Shown piece by piece: positions 62,403-64,000 of a stretch of DNA of 64,000 nucleotides; positions within the stretch are counted from its first letter, which is position 1; every line of letters starts with the position of its first letter. The notes under the pieces were generated by a model. That model searched no databases. It was not told the origin of the DNA and saw only the letters and a list, made by a program, of their open reading frames with translations. This DNA comes from Ruegeria sp. YS9 (lineage in GTDB: Bacteria; Pseudomonadota; Alphaproteobacteria; Rhodobacterales; Rhodobacteraceae): NCBI RefSeq assembly GCF_024628725.1, contig NZ_CP102410.1, positions 186,001-250,000 of the forward strand, written 5' to 3'. The translations under genes and the position numbers were made by a program.

Positions 62403-63335
62403 CTACTCGGGCAAGACTTGCCTCATGTAGAGATGACGCATGACCATTGGCGTCAGGTACATCGGAACTTGATACGCCCCGATAAAGGCCATGATGGGTG
62501 CGGTGACTTCGGGCGGCAAAGCAACGAAGAAAATCGCGATGTTTCTGTTTCCCGCGATCAGAGAGACGGCAGTTGCCCTGGCTGCCGGCAGACGCCCTCG
62601 GGTCATCCGGAACGAAATGAACTGTGCTCCGAAATTGGCCAGACAGGCGAGCGCGATCCAGAAGGCCGCGACGGCCGGGCTTTTCAGCGCCGTGGAGCTG
62701 ACGGAAGGCATAAGGCCGATGACAAAAACGGCCAATGTGATCGTGCCCAACCCTTCCAGATTCAACAAGGTGGAGCGGGATGGCGAACGCAACCAAACAC
62801 GCCGAGCAAAGATGGCGGCGCCGGTTGCGCAGAGTATCGTCAACAACAGTTGCAGTCCGGCCAACAGCACGGATTGAATGTCGCCCAATTCGGGCATGAG
62901 CAGGAACACCGGAAACGCTGTCAATGGCAACAGGGCAGTGCCAACAACCAGCATTCGCATCGCGTGTTCAGGTGGGTAGCCCATCATCAGACACATGTTG
63001 GGACTGCCTGAAATCGAAGGTGCTGCCGCCATAATCAGCAGGGACAGAAGCACCGGCGTTCCGGTCCATCCCCCAATAAATCCGATGGCCAGAATGATCA
63101 GCGGCATCACGAATTGAAACCCGATGACGGTGAACGCGACCTTGTGCAGATCGCTCAACGATCCAAAAATGGTTTCGGGGTCCATTCTCAGGACGGTGAC
63201 GAACAGCAGCAACACGACCAGGGGCGGCAGCAGGTTCCGCATGGGCTCGGCCAAACCCGGCAAAAGCAGACCCGCCGCCAATCCGGCGACCAGAACACGG
63301 GGCCCGTGACGGGCCGCCAGATGGAGCGGGTTCAA
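62403..63335 (-). CDS. BASS-type (bile acid:sodium symporter family) transporter
   Basis: 310 residues, about ten helices. PSISGSPNMCLMMGYPPEHA in the middle and LIAGNRNIAIFFVALPPEV near the end show the family's two crossover regions. Sodium-linked uptake or export of an organic anion is likely; substrate unknown. Eight bases downstream of a TRAP large permease, so probably part of that operon. Confidence 0.85.
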   Translation of the reverse strand: MNPLHLAARHGPRVLVAGLAAGLLLPGLAEPMRNLLPPLVVLLLFVTVLRMDPETIFGSLSDLHKVAFTVIGFQFVMPLIILAIGFIGGWTGTPVLLSLLIMAAAPSISGSPNMCLMMGYPPEHAMRMLVVGTALLPLTAFPVFLLMPELGDIQSVLLAGLQLLLTILCATGAAIFARRVWLRSPSRSTLLNLEGLGTITLAVFVIGLMPSVSSTALKSPAVAAFWIALACLANFGAQFISFRMTRGRLPAARATAVSLIAGNRNIAIFFVALPPEVTAPIMAFIGAYQVPMYLTPMVMRHLYMRQVLPE

Positions 63336-63342
63336 GGTCGTT

Positions 63343-64000
63343 TTACCCGCCGGGACTCTGCCGCAAATTCTCGGGCAGCCAGGTGGCGAGGTCGGGGAAC
63401 CAGATGAGGATGAAGACCATCAGTACCATGATCAGGAACATCGGTATCGCGGCGCGTGCGATATAGCTCATCTCATGGTTGGTCATACCCTGCATCACGA
63501 ACAGGTTGAACCCGATCGGGGGTGTGATCTGTGCCATCTCGACGACGACCACGATGAAGATGCCGAACCAGATCAGATCGATCCCGGCGTCGCGGATCAT
63601 CGGTTCCACCACGGCCATGGTCAGCACAACCGAGGAGATCCCGTCAAGGAAACAACCCAGAATGATGTAGAACACCAGCAGAACCATCAGCAGCTCGAAC
63701 CGGGTCAGTTCCCATCCGGCGATCAGATCGGCCAACCCGCGCGGCAGGCCGGTAAAACCCATCGACAGCGACAGGAACGCAGCGCCAGCAAGGATCAGGG
63801 CGATCATCGCGCTGGTCCGCGTGGCCCCCATCAGGCTTTCCGTGAATGTCTTCCAGTTCAACGACCCCTGGCCTGCCGCCAGCAACAGGCCGCCGATCAC
63901 TCCGAACGCCGCGGCTTCGGTCGCAGTGGCATAGCCCAGATACATTGAGCCGATGACGACCGTGATCAGAAGGATCACAGGCAACAAAAAACGGGAGTTT
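63343..64000 (-). CDS. TRAP large permease (DctM), C-terminal part, cut by window end
   Basis: The frame is open from the window edge to the stop at 63343, giving about 218 residues. FLLPVILLITVVIGSMYLGY, ATEAAAFGVIGGLLLAAGQG and AQITPPIGFNLFVMQGMT are the second half of a DctM permease. Start and other TRAP genes lie outside. TTG 63987 is an internal Leu, not a start. Confidence 0.92.
   Translation of the reverse strand, partial: NSRFLLPVILLITVVIGSMYLGYATATEAAAFGVIGGLLLAAGQGSLNWKTFTESLMGATRTSAMIALILAGAAFLSLSMGFTGLPRGLADLIAGWELTRFELLMVLLVFYIILGCFLDGISSVVLTMAVVEPMIRDAGIDLIWFGIFIVVVVEMAQITPPIGFNLFVMQGMTNHEMSYIARAAIPMFLIMVLMVFILIWFPDLATWLPENLRQSPGG

Noticed and set aside
1..64000. CRISPR arrays, tRNA/rRNA genes, prophage or integrase genes
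   Set aside because: No regularly spaced direct repeats other than the protein-coding Ig repeats, no tRNA-like cloverleaf noticed and no integrase or phage structural motifs.

Overview
The window reads as chromosomal DNA of a marine Rhodobacterales bacterium (Roseobacter group, Alphaproteobacteria). This is inferred from the roughly 60% GC coding style and the gene content: two complete TRAP transporters and part of a third, a sulfoacetaldehyde acetyltransferase (Xsc) taurine-type cluster, a GcvT-fused dimethylglycine-dehydrogenase-like protein, UbiTUV and several amine and amino-acid catabolic enzymes. No rRNA, tRNA, CRISPR array, intact insertion sequence or phage gene was seen.

Layout. 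(1) 1-4.7 kb: the N-terminal part of a very large Ig-like-repeat adhesin on the minus strand, divergent from an RTX protein that carries a dockerin-like domain. (2) 5-13.8 kb: a surface-polysaccharide locus with the four dTDP-L-rhamnose genes rfbCBDA, a GT2 glycosyltransferase, a SAM methyltransferase and two tandem WbsX-type proteins. (3) 13.9-23.1 kb: a LysR regulator divergent from an APH-like kinase/acyl-CoA dehydrogenase pair, then a GMC oxidoreductase divergent from a Tat-exported TRAP system with an IclR regulator. (4) 23.6-33.2 kb: an aldehyde dehydrogenase/saccharopine-dehydrogenase-like pair (lysine degradation type), then a fused double CaiB/BaiF CoA-transferase, a class V aminotransferase and a dimethylglycine-dehydrogenase-like flavoprotein. 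(5) 33.3-39.2 kb: ubiX-ubiD divergent from ubiT-ubiU-ubiV-nnrS, with a perfect FNR-type palindrome between them. This looks like an O2-independent ubiquinone module tied to anaerobic respiration and nitric oxide. (6) 39.9-48.4 kb: MFS transporter, diaminopropionate ammonia-lyase, M20 amidohydrolase, Lrp regulator, CocE-type hydrolase and a trimethylamine-dehydrogenase-like flavoprotein. (7) 48.9-62.2 kb: RidA, a LysR regulator, a TRAP transporter with a universal stress protein, TauX/TauY-like dehydrogenase, Xsc, a TauZ-type exporter and a cupin. Facing these is a Rieske oxygenase/reductase operon led by an unlisted 52-residue membrane protein. Upstream of it lie a truncated TetR gene and a DUF2141 gene with palindromic operators. 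(8) 62.4-64 kb: a BASS-type transporter and a truncated TRAP large permease.

How the genes may work together. In the 50-61 kb region a TRAP system imports a C2 sulfonate, TauXY deaminates it to sulfoacetaldehyde, Xsc gives acetyl phosphate plus sulfite, and TauZ exports the sulfur anion. The adjacent Rieske pair is of the type that N-demethylates quaternary amines. This leads to the main hypothesis of the window: the cluster may process N-methylated taurines rather than, or as well as, taurine itself. That is inference from neighbourhood and enzyme family and is not proven by the sequence. The second notable system is the ubiTUV-nnrS/ubiDX divergon with its FNR-like box.
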